Notes: generated from the sequence alone by a model not told the origin. A stretch of 9,161 nucleotides of DNA from Coprococcus_A sp051877705 (GCA_051877705.1 JBJEJD010000173.1:1-9161); one strand, 5' to 3'. Positions 1 through 6,273 are shown, counted from the stretch's first letter. Numbers and translations: made by a program.

Positions 1-269
1 ACTTCAAGACCCAGCAGGTTGCAGGCAGAAGCAAAGGAGAAACGTGTACGTGTGGAATTGTCGCGGAACAGGGAAATACCAAGACCACTTTCAAATACCT
101 TTGTGGAGATATTGTTCTCTCTCATGTAACGAAGTGCATCAGCAACTGTGAAAACAGCTTCAATCTCATCATCTGTCTTTTCCCATGTCAGGAAGAAATC
201 ACCATTGTACATTTCTTTAAAGTTAAGAGCGTTTAATTTGTCGATATAAGCCTGTAATTTAGCATCCAT
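1..269 (-). CDS. ygeW: YgeW-type knotted carbamoyltransferase, N-terminal part (runs off the left edge)
   Basis: Only the first 89 residues and part of codon 90 are in the window; the gene continues to the left. Reading leftward from ATG at 269, the protein starts MDAKLQAYIDKLNALNF and contains DNSTRTRFSFASACNLLG at about residues 70-87. S72-T73-R74-T75-R76 is the carbamoyl-phosphate binding loop of the aspartate/ornithine carbamoyltransferase superfamily. The surrounding wording matches YgeW, a member of the knotted branch whose acceptor is not settled. The start is supported by GGAG about 8 bases upstream (plus-strand ctcc near 278-281). Inferred role: removing a carbamoyl group from a ureido intermediate to give carbamoyl phosphate, which a carbamate kinase could convert to ATP. 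It is the third gene of the leftward unit but lies 270 bases beyond ygeY, so it may have its own promoter. Family assignment is firm; substrate is not known from sequence. Confidence 0.9.
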   Translation of the reverse strand, partial: MDAKLQAYIDKLNALNFKEMYNGDFFLTWEKTDDEIEAVFTVADALRYMRENNISTKVFESGLGISLFRDNSTRTRFSFASACNLLGLE

Positions 270-346
270 TGTAAAATCTCCTTTATACTTATTTTGTTTT
301 TAATATTAAATCATTTTCATTACAAGAAACAGCTGATATTACCTAA

Positions 347-406
347 CCGTGCTATAAAGGCGGCTGGTATATCTGTCGATCCGTACTGTACAGGCGGCTG
401 TCATAT
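347..406. repeat. Two-copy diverged direct repeat upstream of ygeW
   Basis: Bases 347-372 and 381-406 are two 26-base copies that agree at 21 positions. Both begin CCGT, share the core AGGCGGCTG (358-366 and 392-400) and end ATAT. The period is 34 bases. A GATC follows each copy (378-381 and 410-413), so the similarity runs a little beyond the 26 bases with a small length difference. The repeat lies 78-137 bases upstream of the ygeW start. It could be paired protein-binding sites or a duplicated part of a small intergenic element. Confidence 0.6.
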
Positions 407-413
407 ACGGATC
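378..413. repeat. 8-bp perfect inverted repeat, GATCCGTA / TACGGATC
   Basis: GATCCGTA at 378-385 is the reverse complement of TACGGATC at 406-413, with a 20-base loop containing the palindrome CTGTACAG (386-393). It overlaps the second copy of the direct repeat. In the ygeW direction it could form a leader hairpin, but no T run follows, so termination is unlikely. Confidence 0.5.
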
Positions 414-427
414 TATTAGTTTAGCCA

Positions 428-504
428 GGTGGCGGATCAGGTGAAAACTTCAGAAACGATTTGCGATGAGCATGTTTCGGAAGTTTTCATCCTGTCCGAT
501 CACC
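428..504. repeat. Long imperfect inverted repeat downstream of ygeY
   Basis: The core is TGAAAACTTC (442-451) against GAAGTTTTCA (480-489), a perfect 10-bp stem. It continues inward, after one A/G mismatch (452/479), with GAAAC (453-457) against GTTTC (474-478), closing on a 16-base loop (458-473). Outward it continues with small bulges through GGTGGCGGATCAGG on the left against CCTGTCCGATCACC on the right (about 491-504). The arms are about 30 bases each. In the ygeY transcript this structure would begin about 36 bases after the stop codon. It lacks a T run, so mRNA stabilisation, processing or a mobile repeat remnant fits better than termination. Confidence 0.6.
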
Positions 505-539
505 GGAAGAAAGCCGCCGTGGAAACAGCCGCAAAAAAT

Positions 540-1853
540 TTATTTGCAGTAGGACATTGGCAGTGCAGCGTAAACAGCAGCACATGTAACAAGATCCTGT
601 TTCCATGTCATTTCGTTAGGAGCATGTGCCTGAGCTTCTGCACCTGGCCCGAAACCGATACATGGGATACCGTTTCTGCCCATGATGGAAACACCGTTTG
701 TGGAGAATGTCCACTTATCTGTCAGTGGACGAGCCTGACGCATTTCCAGAGTATCAGCAGCACCGATACGTTTGTCGCCGTAAAGACCCATGTAAGCTTC
801 TTCAAGTGCTTTTGTTACCTTGTGATCCTTTGGAATAGCCCATGTAGGGAAGTAGCATTCGATCTCGTATACACAGCCTGTGTAGGAAGGACGATCATAG
901 TTGTACATGGAAACAACAACGTCATCGCCATATTTCTTTACGTTAGGCAGGTTGCGGATCTCGTCCAGACAGCTTTCCCATGTCTCACCGAAGGTCATAC
1001 GACGGTCAAGGGATACTGCACATGAGTCAGCAACTGCACAACGGCTAGGAGATGTATAGAAGATCTGGGATGCTGTAACTGTACCGCGTCCAAGGAAACG
1101 GGCTTCTTCCCAGTCCGGGTTGTATTTAGGATTCAGCATCTTAACAAGACCCTTGATCTCTGTTTCATCAGCATCATCATTCTCGTTCAGTGCGCGCACA
1201 TCCTGAAGAATATCAGCCATCTTATAGATAGCATTGTCACCACGTTCCGGAGCGGAACCATGGCAGGATACACCCTTAACATCGATACGGATTTCCATAC
1301 GTCCGCGCTGACCACGGTAAATACCGCCGTCTGTAGGCTCTGTGGATACTACGAATTCAGGACGGATCTTGTCTTCGTTGATGATATACTGCCAGCAAAG
1401 ACCATCACAATCCTCTTCCTGAACAGTACCTACAACCATGATCTTGCAGCCTTCCGGAATGAGACCGAGATCCTTCATGATCTTGGCACCGTAAACACCT
1501 GAAACAATACCGCCGCACTGGTCGGATACGCCACGGCCGCCGATTTCTGTTTCTGTTTCGTAGCCTTCATATGGATCGAACTTCCAGTTAGCGATGTTGC
1601 CAATACCTACAGTATCGATATGTGCATCGAACGCAATAATCTTGTCGCCGGTTCCCATGAAGCCCATAACATTACCCTGAGGATCAATCTTTACCTCATC
1701 AAAACCTACTTTTTTCATTTCTTCAGCGATTGTCTGTACGTGTTTTGCCTCATCACAGCTTTCACCCGGATTCTTGACGATTGCACGTAAGAATCTTGTC
1801 ATATCTGCTTCATAACCCTGAGCAGCTTCTTTGATTTTGTTAAAATCCATCAT
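540..1853 (-). CDS. ygeY: YgeY family M20 metallo-amidohydrolase (often annotated 'selenium metabolism hydrolase')
   Basis: A 437-residue zinc-dependent amidohydrolase/peptidase of the M20 fold, predicted cytosolic (no signal peptide). The M20 metal-site motifs are present: FDAHIDT with H78 and D80, GVSDQCGG with bridging D111, VQEEDCDG with the E146/E147 pair (general base and metal ligand), STEPT with E172, SCHGSAPERGD with H198, and AHAPNE with H410. The wording VQEEDCDGLCWQYII and TSPSRCAVADSCAVSLDRR is characteristic of YgeY rather than of general M20 peptidases such as ArgE or DapE. Two adjacent ATG codons exist; the upstream one (1853) is preferred because GGGAGG (plus 1863-1868) lies 9 bases away, against 12 for the second. 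The gene follows ygeX by 36 bases and is surely cotranscribed. Inferred role: hydrolysis of an amide or ureido bond in an intermediate leading to diaminopropionate. The protein is about 30 residues longer than I recall for E. coli YgeY, apparently through two internal insertions. Confidence 0.93.
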   Translation of the reverse strand: MMDFNKIKEAAQGYEADMTRFLRAIVKNPGESCDEAKHVQTIAEEMKKVGFDEVKIDPQGNVMGFMGTGDKIIAFDAHIDTVGIGNIANWKFDPYEGYETETEIGGRGVSDQCGGIVSGVYGAKIMKDLGLIPEGCKIMVVGTVQEEDCDGLCWQYIINEDKIRPEFVVSTEPTDGGIYRGQRGRMEIRIDVKGVSCHGSAPERGDNAIYKMADILQDVRALNENDDADETEIKGLVKMLNPKYNPDWEEARFLGRGTVTASQIFYTSPSRCAVADSCAVSLDRRMTFGETWESCLDEIRNLPNVKKYGDDVVVSMYNYDRPSYTGCVYEIECYFPTWAIPKDHKVTKALEEAYMGLYGDKRIGAADTLEMRQARPLTDKWTFSTNGVSIMGRNGIPCIGFGPGAEAQAHAPNEMTWKQDLVTCAAVYAALPMSYCK

Positions 1854-1889
1854 GTTACTTAACCTCCCTGATAATTTGTTAATTAGTTT

Positions 1890-3131
1890 TTATTTTAAAT
1901 CTGCAAATGGTTCTTTGTCTGTTCCGCATAAGCCGTCCCATACAATTTCACGGTAACGGTCCGGATCGGTATCTCCTTCAGAAGAAACCAGAAGTACCTG
2001 AGAATTCTCATCGAGCTTCAGGGCTTCCTTCAGTTCCTTTAATTCCGGATTGGTCATGAGAGCAGCTACGAGACCCATGGTAACGGAACCGGATTCACCG
2101 GAGATGACTCTTTCGTCACCGCGGAGCGGTGCGCCATAGATACGTGTTCCTGTAGCGCTGACCCAGTCAGGACAGGATACGAATGCGCTTGCGTGATTTC
2201 TGAGAATATCCCAGGATACTGTGTTGGCCTCTCCACAGGCAAGGCCGGCCATAATTGTCAGCATATCACCTGTAACATCCACACGGCTGCCGTCACCCTT
2301 TTCAGCGGAACGATAGAGACAGTCAGCAGCTTTTGCTTCAACAACTGTCATAATCGGTGGATTCTCTTTGAAACGATTGGAGAAATAACCGATTACTGCG
2401 CCTGCCAGTGAACCTACACCAGCCTGGATGAAAATATGTGTCGGTCGGCATCCGTCTGCTTCCAGCTGGTGATCAGCTTCGAGAGCCAGTGTTCCGTAAC
2501 CCTGCATGATCCAGGTAGGAATCTCTTCGTAACCATCCCATGCTGTATCCTGGATGATGATGCCGTGCTCTGTTTCGGAGGCTTCTTTAGCAGCCATACG
2601 TACACAATCGTCATAATTGAGATTTTCAATAGTAACAGTAGCATTTTCTTTTGCAATATTATTTAATCGGGTCTGTGTTGTGCCCTTTGGCATTCTTACA
2701 ACACATTTCTGTCCAAGCTTGTTAGCTGCCCATGCAACGCCGCGGCCATGATTGCCGTCAGTGGCAGTAAAGAATGTGGCCTGACCGAATTCTTCCTTCA
2801 ACTTTTCAGAAGTCAGTACATCATAAGGAACTTCACTGACATCTTTGCCGAGCTGCTGCGCCATATATCTTGCGATGGCATAAGAGCCGCCCAGAACCTT
2901 GAATGCGTTCAGTCCGAAACGATAGGACTCATCCTTAACATAAAGTTTCTTCAGGCCGAGATATTCGGCAAGATGAGGCAGCCCTGTCAGAGGAGTTACT
3001 GTGTACTGAGGAAAGCTCTTGTGAAAATCATTGGCTTTCTTCATTTCCTCAAGGGACATGTTTGCTACCTGCTTGTCATCACTCTTCGGCATTTTGTTCA
3101 ATACCCATTTGATTTGATTGTCTTTACTCAT
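1890..3131 (-). CDS. ygeX: 2,3-diaminopropionate ammonia-lyase (PLP enzyme)
   Basis: A 413-residue fold-type II PLP enzyme, also called DpaL, that converts 2,3-diaminopropionate to pyruvate and two ammonia. The Schiff-base lysine is K78 in RFGLNAFKVLGGSYA. TATDGNHGRGVAWAA (about 122-136) holds D125, matching the catalytic Asp known in the E. coli enzyme. IIIQDTAWDGYEEIPTWIMQGYG (191-213) holds D195, probably the second catalytic Asp for the other stereoisomer. GVGSLAGA (238-245) is the phosphate-binding loop. Length fits the family (E. coli about 400). The start at 3131 has GGAGG (plus 3139-3143) 7 bases upstream, and a promoter lies at 3178-3205. It is the first gene of the leftward unit, followed by ygeY. 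Context suggests that it performs the final carbon-releasing step of purine breakdown, feeding pyruvate into fermentation. All key residues are present; this is the surest functional call in the window. Confidence 0.96.
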   Translation of the reverse strand: MSKDNQIKWVLNKMPKSDDKQVANMSLEEMKKANDFHKSFPQYTVTPLTGLPHLAEYLGLKKLYVKDESYRFGLNAFKVLGGSYAIARYMAQQLGKDVSEVPYDVLTSEKLKEEFGQATFFTATDGNHGRGVAWAANKLGQKCVVRMPKGTTQTRLNNIAKENATVTIENLNYDDCVRMAAKEASETEHGIIIQDTAWDGYEEIPTWIMQGYGTLALEADHQLEADGCRPTHIFIQAGVGSLAGAVIGYFSNRFKENPPIMTVVEAKAADCLYRSAEKGDGSRVDVTGDMLTIMAGLACGEANTVSWDILRNHASAFVSCPDWVSATGTRIYGAPLRGDERVISGESGSVTMGLVAALMTNPELKELKEALKLDENSQVLLVSSEGDTDPDRYREIVWDGLCGTDKEPFADLK

Positions 3132-3177
3132 GCTGGAACCTCCGTAACAAATTCATTGTTTGTGTCTCCCTGCATTC

Positions 3178-3205
3178 ATCATACCAGATATTTTTCAAAA
3201 TGCAA
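3178..3205 (-). promoter_or_regulatory. Predicted ygeX promoter with extended -10
   Basis: On the minus strand, TTGCAT (plus 3205-3200) is followed after 16 bases by TATGAT (plus 3183-3178), directly preceded by TGG, giving an extended -10 (TGnTATGAT). Transcription would start near 3171, leaving a leader of about 40 bases before the ygeX ATG. This is the best sigma-A type promoter in the window and would drive ygeX-ygeY and perhaps ygeW. Confidence 0.6.
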
Positions 3206-3214
3206 GAGGAAATT

Positions 3215-3248
3215 AAAAAAATTTTTAGCAACCAAAAAAATTTTTTAG
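3215..3248. promoter_or_regulatory. Twin A/T tracts, likely UP element or bent DNA
   Basis: Two near-identical blocks, seven A followed by five or six T and then AG, occur at 3215-3228 and 3234-3248. Their starts are 19 bases apart, close to two helical turns. They lie about 10-43 bases upstream of the ygeX -35, where A/T tracts commonly contact the RNA polymerase alpha subunits or bend DNA. The function is inferred from position and composition. Confidence 0.45.
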
Positions 3249-3361
3249 AAAATGCTTGTGTTTTGGTAATTATAATGTTAAAATGTTTATCAGAAGATAT
3301 TTCTTTGGTGAACTTCGATAATCTGACATCAGGGTATAAAGGAAATATTTCTGTATTGTTG

Positions 3362-3390
3362 TTGTATATGGTAAAATGTCTCCCTATATC
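3362..3390 (+). promoter_or_regulatory. Weak candidate promoter for the permease-ssnA-ygfK unit
   Basis: TTGTAT (3362-3367), a 17-base spacer and TATATC (3385-3390) give a modest sigma-A match (3/6 and 4/6). If used, transcription would begin near 3397, inside the inverted repeat at 3390-3411, leaving a leader of about 80 bases. Other AT-rich -10-like sequences occur nearby, so the true start is uncertain. Confidence 0.25.
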
Positions 3391-3411
3391 ATGTATTTTA
3401 AATACTACATG
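3390..3411. promoter_or_regulatory. Candidate operator, CATGTA-N10-TACATG
   Basis: CATGTA at 3390-3395 and TACATG at 3406-3411 are perfect reverse complements 10 bases apart. The interior contains a second offset dyad, GTATTT-T-AAATAC (3393-3405). The half-site spacing fits a dimeric helix-turn-helix regulator, and the position beside the candidate permease promoter suggests control of the rightward unit. No regulator gene is in the window, so the binding protein cannot be named. Confidence 0.4.
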
Positions 3412-3469
3412 TGCAATAAATAATACATATAACATTATTCATGGATTTCATGACAAATAAAACTATTTA

Positions 3470-3475
3470 GGGAGG
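3470..3475 (+). promoter_or_regulatory. Shine-Dalgarno GGGAGG with awkward spacing to the permease start
   Basis: GGGAGG lies 3 bases before the in-frame GTG (3479), 8 bases before an out-of-frame ATG (3484) and 15 bases before the next in-frame ATG (3491). The best-spaced start opens only a five-codon frame (M-V-Y-G-Y, stop ending at 3501). The site therefore does not settle the permease start. Confidence 0.6.
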
Positions 3476-3478
3476 TAG

Positions 3479-4861
3479 GTGTCATGGTGTATGGGTATTA
3501 AGGGACGTTCAGGCGTCAGGAAAAAACGCCCATCTGCGGAGGATTTATTTAACCTGAATGGAAGGCCGACTTTTTTACAGGCATTTCCATTGTCGATGCA
3601 GCATGTGGCTGCTATGATTGTAGGGTGTGTAGCACCGGCTATTATCGTAGCGGGGGCTTCAGGTCTTTCTGATACGGATTCTGTTATATTGATTCAGGCA
3701 GCACTGGTCATTTCGGCTATTACAACTTTTCTTCAGTTGTATCCTCTTTTTAAAAGAAGAAATATCGCTTTTGGTTCAGGGCTTCCGATTATAATGGGTA
3801 TCAGCTTTGCTTACGTGCCGACGATGCAGGCGATTGCAGAAGAGTTTGATGTGGCGACTATACTTGGAGCTCAGATTGTGGGTGGTATCGTAGCTGCTAT
3901 TGTAGGCATTTTCGTCAAGCAGATCAGGAAGCTGTTTCCACCGCTGATTACAGGTACAGTCGTATTTGCCATTGGCTTATCATTATATCCGACAGCGATC
4001 AACTATATGGCAGGAGGAGCAGGAAATGAGAACTATGGCGCATGGCAGAACTGGCTGGTGGCATTTATTGTTCTTGCCATTGTTACCTTTTTGAATCATT
4101 ATGGAAAAGGTATTTTTAAATTAGCTTCTATATTAATAGGTATTGTTATTGGTTATGTGATCTCATTGTTTTTTGGCATGGTGGATTTTTCTTCAGTTGC
4201 CAGTGCAGCCTGGTTCCAGCTGCCGCAGCCGCTGCATTTTGGCATAAAGTTCGAACCGTCGTCCTGTGTGGCTTTGGGGCTTCTATTTGCTATCAACGCG
4301 GTACAGGCTATCGGTGATTTTTCGGCTACAACAACAGGCGGTCTGGATCGTATGCCTACAGATGAGGAGCTGAATGGCGGAATTGTGGCGTATGGTGTCA
4401 GCAATGTGGTTGGTGCCCTGTTTGGAGGACTTCCGACAGCAACCTACAGTCAGAATGTGGGAATCGTATCTTCTACCAAGGTTGTAGCAAGAAAGGTATT
4501 TGGTATTTCTGCAGGTATTCTGCTTTTGGCAGGTCTGATTCCAAAGTTTTCCTCGATCCTGATTACGATTCCGTATTGTGTACTGGGAGGTGCAACGATT
4601 TCTGTGTTTGCATCCATCGCTATGACCGGTGTGAAACTGATTACCGCAGAACCTATGGATTTCAGAAGCACATCCATTGTTGGACTGGCTGTTGCCCTTG
4701 GTATGGGTGTAACACAGGCAAATGCAGCATTGGCTACATTTCCAGGCTGGGTGACAACAATATTTGGCAAATCTCCGGTGGTCCTGGCAACGATGACGGC
4801 AGTATTCCTGAATCTTGTGCTGCCGAAGCCAAAAACTGATGCAAAAGTAATGAAAGCGTAG
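3479..4861 (+). CDS. NCS2 (nucleobase-ascorbate) family purine permease, probably urate/xanthine
   Basis: A 460-residue polytopic inner-membrane protein of the NCS2 family (relatives XanQ, UacT, PbuX, UraA), expected to import a purine base with protons. Seen: LSMQHVAAMIVG in TM1 with H42 (the conserved TM1 His), GSGLPIIMG (99-107), LFPPLITGTVVFAIGLSL (152-169), AIGDFSATTTGG (277-288) and the NAT signature QNVGIVSSTK (325-334). Many hydrophobic spans are consistent with the family's 14 TM segments. Aligned by eye to XanQ, the carboxylates E272 and D304 (essential there) appear here as Q276 and Y305, while the signature Q325 and N326 are kept, so substrate or coupling may differ. The outer start used is GTG 3479; ATG 3491 (residue 5) is equally plausible. 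It is the first gene of the rightward unit, with an 80-base AT-rich gap and no clear terminator before ssnA. Xanthine, urate or another purine are all possible substrates. Confidence 0.88.
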   Translation: MSWCMGIKGRSGVRKKRPSAEDLFNLNGRPTFLQAFPLSMQHVAAMIVGCVAPAIIVAGASGLSDTDSVILIQAALVISAITTFLQLYPLFKRRNIAFGSGLPIIMGISFAYVPTMQAIAEEFDVATILGAQIVGGIVAAIVGIFVKQIRKLFPPLITGTVVFAIGLSLYPTAINYMAGGAGNENYGAWQNWLVAFIVLAIVTFLNHYGKGIFKLASILIGIVIGYVISLFFGMVDFSSVASAAWFQLPQPLHFGIKFEPSSCVALGLLFAINAVQAIGDFSATTTGGLDRMPTDEELNGGIVAYGVSNVVGALFGGLPTATYSQNVGIVSSTKVVARKVFGISAGILLLAGLIPKFSSILITIPYCVLGGATISVFASIAMTGVKLITAEPMDFRSTSIVGLAVALGMGVTQANAALATFPGWVTTIFGKSPVVLATMTAVFLNLVLPKPKTDAKVMKA

Positions 4862-4941
4862 TAAGATAACTTTAATAATATATAAAATAATAATTTTCAT
4901 ATAATTATTTTTGAAGAAATAAATAAAAGGAGGCAGGAACG

Positions 4942-6273
4942 ATGCTGGTTATTGGTAACGGAAAATTATTTACGAGAGACGATTCACTTCCATTCATTGA
5001 AAATGGTGCTGTGGCTATTGAGGGGACAAAGATCACAGCTGTGGGAACGACAAAAGATATTAAGGAGCGGTATAGTGATGCAGAGTTCATTGATGCAAAA
5101 GGCGGTGTTATCATGCCTGCATTCATTAATACCCATGAGCATATTTACAGTGCCATGGCCAGAGGGCTGAGTATTAAAGGGTATAATCCAAAAGGATTTC
5201 TGGATATTCTGGATGGCCAGTGGTGGACCATTGACCGCCATCTGACTCTGGAGCAGACGAAATACAGTGCGGTTGATACGATGATTTCCTGCATTCGCAA
5301 TGGTGTGACGACGATTTTTGATCATCATGCCAGTTTTGGAGAGATCCGCGGCAGTCTTTTTACAATTGCTGATGTGGCAAAGGAACTGGGAATCCGTGCA
5401 TGTCTCTGTTATGAGATCTCAGACAGAGACGGTATGGACAAGGCCAGAGAATCCGTCATGGAGAATGCAGAGTTTATCCGTTATGCATTGAAGGAGGATT
5501 CAGATATGCTGGCCGGTATGATGGGTATGCATGCGCAGTTTACAATCTCTGATGCGACCATGGAACTCGCTGCAGCCAATAAGCCGGATGAAGTCGGTTA
5601 CCACATCCATGTGGCAGAAGGTATTGAGGATCTGCATGACTGCCTGAAAAAATACGGCAAGAGAATCGTTGATCGTCTGATGGACTGCAATATTCTGGGT
5701 GAGAAGACATTGCTGGGACATTGCATTTATATTAATCCTCACGAGATGGAACTGATCAAAGAAACCAATACCATGGTTGTACATAATCCGGAATCCAATA
5801 TGGGCAATGCCTGCGGATGCCCGCCGACGATGGAACTGGTGAAGAGGGGCATACTGACCGGTCTTGGTACGGACGGTTACACCCATGATATGACAGAGTC
5901 CTACAAGGTGGCCAATGTACTGCATAAACATCATTTATGTGATGCTAATGCAGCATGGGGCGAAGTGCCGAAGATGCTGTTTGAGAATAATGCAGCCATT
6001 GCCAACCGCTATTTCAAAACACCATTGGGAGTTCTTAAGGAAGGTGCCGCAGGCGATGTGATTGTGGTAGATTATGATCCGCCGACACAGCTGGATGAGA
6101 CCAATATCAACGGACATATCCTGTTTGGTATGACAGGCCGCGATGTAGTGACAACGGTTGCCAATGGTAAGGTTCTGATGAAGGATCGTGAAGTTAAAGT
6201 TATTGATGTGGAAGAAGCTATGGCAAAATGCAGAGAGTCATCTGCAAAGCTCTGGAAGAGTATCAACGGATAA
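4942..6273 (+). CDS. ssnA: SsnA, putative metal-dependent aminohydrolase of the amidohydrolase superfamily
   Basis: A 443-residue cytosolic amidohydrolase related to guanine, chlorohydrolase-type and cytosine deaminases. Metal-site motifs: FINTHEHIYS with H65 and H67, HIHVAEG with H223 and E226, LLGHCIY with H260, and GLGTDGYTHD with D311. HNPESNMGNA (281-290) is the family's HNPxSN strand. An N-terminal beta region (1-57) and C-terminal strands (about 370-415, GDVIVVDYD... and VTTVANGKVLM) form the usual beta sandwich around the TIM barrel. AGGAGG at 4928-4933 lies 8 bases before the ATG, fixing the start. It follows the permease by 80 bases and precedes ygfK by 27, so these look like one operon. 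SsnA travels with YgeX, YgeY, YgeW and YgfK; the reaction is probably hydrolysis of a cyclic amide/amidine or deamination of a purine-derived intermediate. The 'selenium' label in databases comes from co-occurrence and does not show selenium chemistry. Confidence 0.93.
   Translation: MLVIGNGKLFTRDDSLPFIENGAVAIEGTKITAVGTTKDIKERYSDAEFIDAKGGVIMPAFINTHEHIYSAMARGLSIKGYNPKGFLDILDGQWWTIDRHLTLEQTKYSAVDTMISCIRNGVTTIFDHHASFGEIRGSLFTIADVAKELGIRACLCYEISDRDGMDKARESVMENAEFIRYALKEDSDMLAGMMGMHAQFTISDATMELAAANKPDEVGYHIHVAEGIEDLHDCLKKYGKRIVDRLMDCNILGEKTLLGHCIYINPHEMELIKETNTMVVHNPESNMGNACGCPPTMELVKRGILTGLGTDGYTHDMTESYKVANVLHKHHLCDANAAWGEVPKMLFENNAAIANRYFKTPLGVLKEGAAGDVIVVDYDPPTQLDETNINGHILFGMTGRDVVTTVANGKVLMKDREVKVIDVEEAMAKCRESSAKLWKSING

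Larger units (their letters stand above)
270..539. other. Repeat-bearing spacer between ygeY and ygeW
   Basis: No credible gene was found in these 270 bases. The part next to ygeW (270-345) is AT-rich and includes a perfect 12-base palindrome, TTTAATATTAAA, at 299-310. The part from 347 to 533 is GC-richer and full of internal repeats: a diverged tandem repeat (347-406), an 8-bp inverted repeat (378-385 with 406-413) and a long imperfect inverted repeat (428-504). The motif GGCGGCT recurs at 359-365 and 393-399, and in inverse orientation near 511-517 and 527-532, so larger folds are possible. I see no hairpin followed by a T run, hence no typical intrinsic terminator. The spacer may carry a regulatory leader for ygeW, a transcript-processing or stabilising structure, or the remains of a small repeat element. 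Confidence 0.7.
3132..3478. promoter_or_regulatory. Divergent intergenic region between ygeX and the permease gene
   Basis: This 347-base AT-rich region separates the two divergent units, so one regulator could control both. Toward ygeX it carries an extended -10 promoter (3178-3205) and, just upstream of that, phased A/T tracts (3215-3248). Toward the permease it carries a weaker candidate promoter and a CATGTA/TACATG inverted repeat (3390-3411), then the permease Shine-Dalgarno at 3470-3475. A TATAAT at 3271-3276 sits in the palindrome ATTATAAT but has no good -35 in either direction. I found no purine-riboswitch core and no convincing small gene here. Confidence 0.7.

Noticed and set aside
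429..1025. 198-codon rightward open frame overlapping the ygeY 3' part
   Set aside because: It lies antisense to a clearly homologous M20 enzyme, has cysteine-rich unnatural wording and no ribosome binding site; it is a shadow frame.
3124..3435. 103-codon leftward frame overlapping the ygeX start
   Set aside because: No ribosome binding site and it would include the ygeX promoter; likely a chance frame in AT-rich DNA.
3200..3460. 86-codon rightward frame in the divergent intergenic region
   Set aside because: No ribosome binding site, no recognisable domain, AT-driven residue content, and it covers the probable permease promoter.
3132..3478. Purine riboswitch upstream of the permease
   Set aside because: I looked for the conserved core elements of the purine aptamer and did not see them in either orientation.
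4283..4900. 205-codon leftward frame opposite the permease
   Set aside because: Composition rich in Cys/His/Arg typical of an antisense shadow of a membrane protein; the permease frame is well supported.
4862..4941. Intrinsic terminator between the permease and ssnA
   Set aside because: Only AT-only partial dyads are present with no GC-containing stem, so a read-through operon is more likely.
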